A stretch of 8,014 bases of DNA from Nitrososphaeria archaeon (GTDB lineage Archaea > Thermoproteota > Nitrososphaeria > JACIWG01), in assembly GCA_014361085.1 (NCBI GenBank), contig JACIWG010000067.1, positions 1-8,014 on the forward strand, given 5' to 3'. A program made the position numbers and the translations under genes. Shown piece by piece: positions 7,101 to 8,014 of the stretch. Numbering within the stretch: position 1 is the first letter of the stretch; each line of letters begins with the position of its first letter. The notes below the pieces were generated by a model. It saw only the letters and a list, made by a program, of their open reading frames with translations. It was not told the origin of the DNA and did no database searches.

Positions 7101-7290
7101 TGCTCAAGTTGTAAAATCTATCCTAGTCTGGACAGACGACGAAGAAGTTTCTGAAACGATAAAAATTTACTTGAACGAGTTAAAGTTTCTTGTGAGAGCA
7201 GAAAATGTTATTCTTGCAAAGGATGCTAAAGAAGACTGGAAGATGATCGAATTTGACGATAAATCTCTTGCACTAAAAATTGAGCTCTAA
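4120..7290 (+). CDS. ileS: Isoleucyl-tRNA synthetase, archaeal/eukaryotic-like
   Basis: It charges tRNA-Ile with isoleucine in the cytosol and hydrolyses mischarged valine. This is a class I synthetase of 1056 aa, the usual length for the long archaeal form. Numbering is from the GTG at 4120; the ATG at 4126 is an equally good start. The Rossmann catalytic core carries the HIGH box PHIGH (53-57) and KMSKS (600-604), with WCISRERVWGTPLP (454-467), FVLDTWHNSG (525-534) and GIDQTRGW (558-565). The CP1 editing insertion spans roughly 185-395, with WTTMPFT (223-229), GTGIVHMAP (323-331) and Asp337. Cysteine pairs at 182/185, 471/474 and 513/516 probably bind zinc. A helical anticodon-binding domain (about 680-830) and a C-terminal extension follow. 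The length, the WCISRERVWG and EYPTCWR blocks and the editing domain exclude a Leu or Val synthetase. The editing peptide departs from the common WTTTPWT. The stop overlaps the next, convergent gene by 4 bp. Confidence 0.96.
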   Translation: MSMLDPVYKPKEIEDEIRVFWEKNCIREKVEMDPSKVETVGYVEGPPTLNGEPHIGHLRGRVYKDLWFRFTTLSGKRVIFRGGWDTQGLPVELQAAKELGIIGGKQELLKYGMEKIVEKAKEMIKYYHKFWISADNLMGMMMDHDKDYWTYKDEYIEREWQILKVAWEDGLLGESFRVVGYCPSCQTALSHSEVSSEYEMLEDPSLYYKVRLKNYPNRFIVLWTTMPFTVVTDIMVAVHPNSTYSIVEVNGEEWIIASNRVNDFMKEVGIEDYRMRGEILGETLKGERYEYPLEEEVPKQALLDREYNAHVIVLDESVDINTGTGIVHMAPSNGEIDFEIARREGLPIFNPFDDSVCFTKDAGKYAGIFARDADNIVIEDLRRKGLLVHVSKIVHEYPTCWRSHHRLVWLARREYFYWVDKIGDRALKAAEKVEYFFDAPKNRFLNIIREMKPWCISRERVWGTPLPIWVCSSCGEKIGLFSRKEIIENAIELPDGENFELHRPWIDRVVVRCKKCGGKAYREPFVLDTWHNSGASPYAAFTDEEYRKYVPVEFLTEGIDQTRGWAYSLLILSVILTRGPNSPYKAFLFQGHILGPDESKMSKSLGNIIDANKTLMENSVDAVRFYLVWKNSPIATLIFKPDEIYGRPFQVLNTLYHLHVYLQQNSVLDNFDDSICNIDWCISNNLLTFFDKWILSRCQRLIESVSKYYTCAEYNEAARELERFIIEELSQKYVPFVRRELWTDDPKTLKRRLAIYAVLSYCLKNVDILLHPISPFITEKLYLECFKERKESILLERLPVQKRELIDDGLESKFKLIDEMVSETNSLRMKAKLKRRWPVERAVFVFDKMVEFNEEEFFILRELCNVKQLDIYSNLNLAPVKLDMKPILQNLGKRFKRDLPLLLDNLNKVDKSALAQELKEKNEAKIEFDGKVFSLYRDDFEYLIVPEKGYMMQDTSFGKVILKVERNEELIREGLLRDIARRIQAYRKELGLNPAQVVKSILVWTDDEEVSETIKIYLNELKFLVRAENVILAKDAKEDWKMIEFDDKSLALKIEL

Positions 7291-7967
7291 CCGTACATCT
7301 GCTGGTTTAGGTCAAAGCCCTCTTGAGCTATTGGAACCTTTGTTATAACCTCAATAGTCTCCTCTAAACTCTTCCTATTAAGAAGCCAAGAAATTGAAGA
7401 CGCTAAAGGTGAGGGAACCTCTTCATCCAAAATCAACTGGTTTTCCCCTATCTCGTTAAATGATTTTTTTAGGTCCCTGTTTAAGCTACGGATGCTTTTT
7501 ATACAAATCTTGTGCCATCTTTCTATTGGAAATATGCTTGGCTTATCTATTGTCCTCTTAAGCATTCTTCTCTCGTAATCGTTACAGAATCTTCTTCCAA
7601 CACTCTTTTTACATATTTGGCTGCAATATATGTTATAAACTAGACCCATTTTTCTCTTGATTTCACTTACCTTATAAAGTAGGTTTAAACCAAAATAGGG
7701 TATTTCATCTTTTCTCCCAATTTCTAAGTTTGTCTCAAATCCTAGTACTACTGGCACTAAAAGATTTTCTGGAACACTTATATCATAATCTGGGTCTACA
7801 GTAAAATAGTTTATATCATTATATGTTGAAAGCATTAGACTTAATGCTTCAGAAGTGTATGAGTTTGCATATATTAGGTTAATGTTCTGCTCATTCTTCA
7901 ACTTTGATGCAAAGAATGCTGCAATATTGCAGGTCTTCTCCAAAATGTCCGTCATCTCTCTCCGCAT
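7287..7967 (-). CDS. Hypothetical protein of about 226 aa, possible DHH-like alpha/beta fold
   Basis: I do not recognise this gene. It is probably real: it is open over 226 codons, meets the ileS stop with a 4-bp overlap as the proA/proC pair does, and has a TATA box upstream. The product appears soluble, with no signal peptide or membrane helix. The N-terminal half alternates helix and strand by eye: helix 6-24, strand NINLIYA (28-34), helix 38-49, strand INYFTVD (52-58), strand LLVPVVLGFE (69-78), helix 92-107. This order loosely recalls the N-terminal part of DHH/RecJ/Cdc45-type domains, but the DHH and DxD metal motifs are absent, so that is only a guess. A basic, cysteine-bearing middle (Cys115, 119, 128, 155, with many Arg/Lys at 103-170) could bind nucleic acid or metal. 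The C-terminus (180-220) is acidic and helical. Starts at 7967 (ATG) or 7955 (ATG, 222 aa) are both possible. Confidence 0.75.
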   Translation of the reverse strand: MRREMTDILEKTCNIAAFFASKLKNEQNINLIYANSYTSEALSLMLSTYNDINYFTVDPDYDISVPENLLVPVVLGFETNLEIGRKDEIPYFGLNLLYKVSEIKRKMGLVYNIYCSQICKKSVGRRFCNDYERRMLKRTIDKPSIFPIERWHKICIKSIRSLNRDLKKSFNEIGENQLILDEEVPSPLASSISWLLNRKSLEETIEVITKVPIAQEGFDLNQQMYG

Positions 7968-7984
7968 CTTAAGCTTCCAAGCAA

Positions 7985-7994
7985 TATTATATAG
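7985..7994 (-). promoter_or_regulatory. Putative TATA promoter of the hypothetical gene
   Basis: On the minus strand the sequence CTATATAATA (7994 to 7985) is a good TATA box preceded by GATTTTGG. A start site 26 bp from its centre falls near 7963. That is just inside the ATG at 7967 and about 8 bases before the ATG at 7955, so this element mildly favours the shorter 222-aa product, or a leaderless ATG at 7967 if spacing is a few bases shorter. The remaining bases to the window edge show only a T7 run (A7 on the gene's strand). Confidence 0.5.
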
Positions 7995-8014
7995 CCAAAA
8001 TCTCCTATTTTTTT

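Noticed and set aside
8008..8014. T7 run at the right edge, possible archaeal terminator on +
   Set aside because: No plus-strand gene ends nearby. It lies upstream of a minus-strand gene, where it reads as A7, and the window stops there.

Overview
The window looks like ordinary housekeeping sequence from an AT-rich archaeon. The evidence is A/T-rich TATA-like boxes about 26 bp upstream of several starts, with almost no 5' leader and few strong Shine-Dalgarno sites. In addition, arginine is coded mostly by AGA/AGG, the isoleucyl-tRNA synthetase is of the long archaeal/eukaryotic-like form, and the glycerate kinase is of the MOFRL type. I cannot place it more precisely. A ProA/ProC proline route is found in only some archaea, so the lineage is not one of those relying only on ornithine cyclodeaminase.

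Layout, left to right. (1) A 5'-truncated MOFRL-family glycerate 2-kinase-like gene (+), open to the left edge. (2) proA, glutamate-5-semialdehyde dehydrogenase (+), behind its own short promoter. (3) proC, pyrroline-5-carboxylate reductase (-), convergent with proA and overlapping it by 4 bp. (4) A calcineurin-like metallophosphoesterase (-), just upstream of proC and possibly cotranscribed with it. (5) A 94-bp divergent promoter region. (6) ileS (+), intact, about 1056 codons. (7) An unrecognised protein of about 226 aa (-), convergent with ileS and again overlapping it by 4 bp, with a TATA box near the right edge. Coding density is very high. No gap exceeds 100 bp, and I see no RNA gene, mobile element, CRISPR array or repeat family.

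ProA and ProC carry out the last two enzymatic steps of proline synthesis from glutamyl phosphate: ProA makes glutamate semialdehyde, which cyclises spontaneously, and ProC reduces the product to proline. The first enzyme, glutamate 5-kinase (ProB), is not in the window. The kinase, phosphoesterase, ileS and the unknown gene have no evident functional link to proline synthesis.

I found no convincing new multi-gene system. The points worth a second look are the altered active-site loops of the glycerate-kinase-like protein, non-canonical residues in the IleRS editing site, the unrecognised protein at the right end, and the matching TTAG/CTAA stop-codon overlaps at both convergent junctions.
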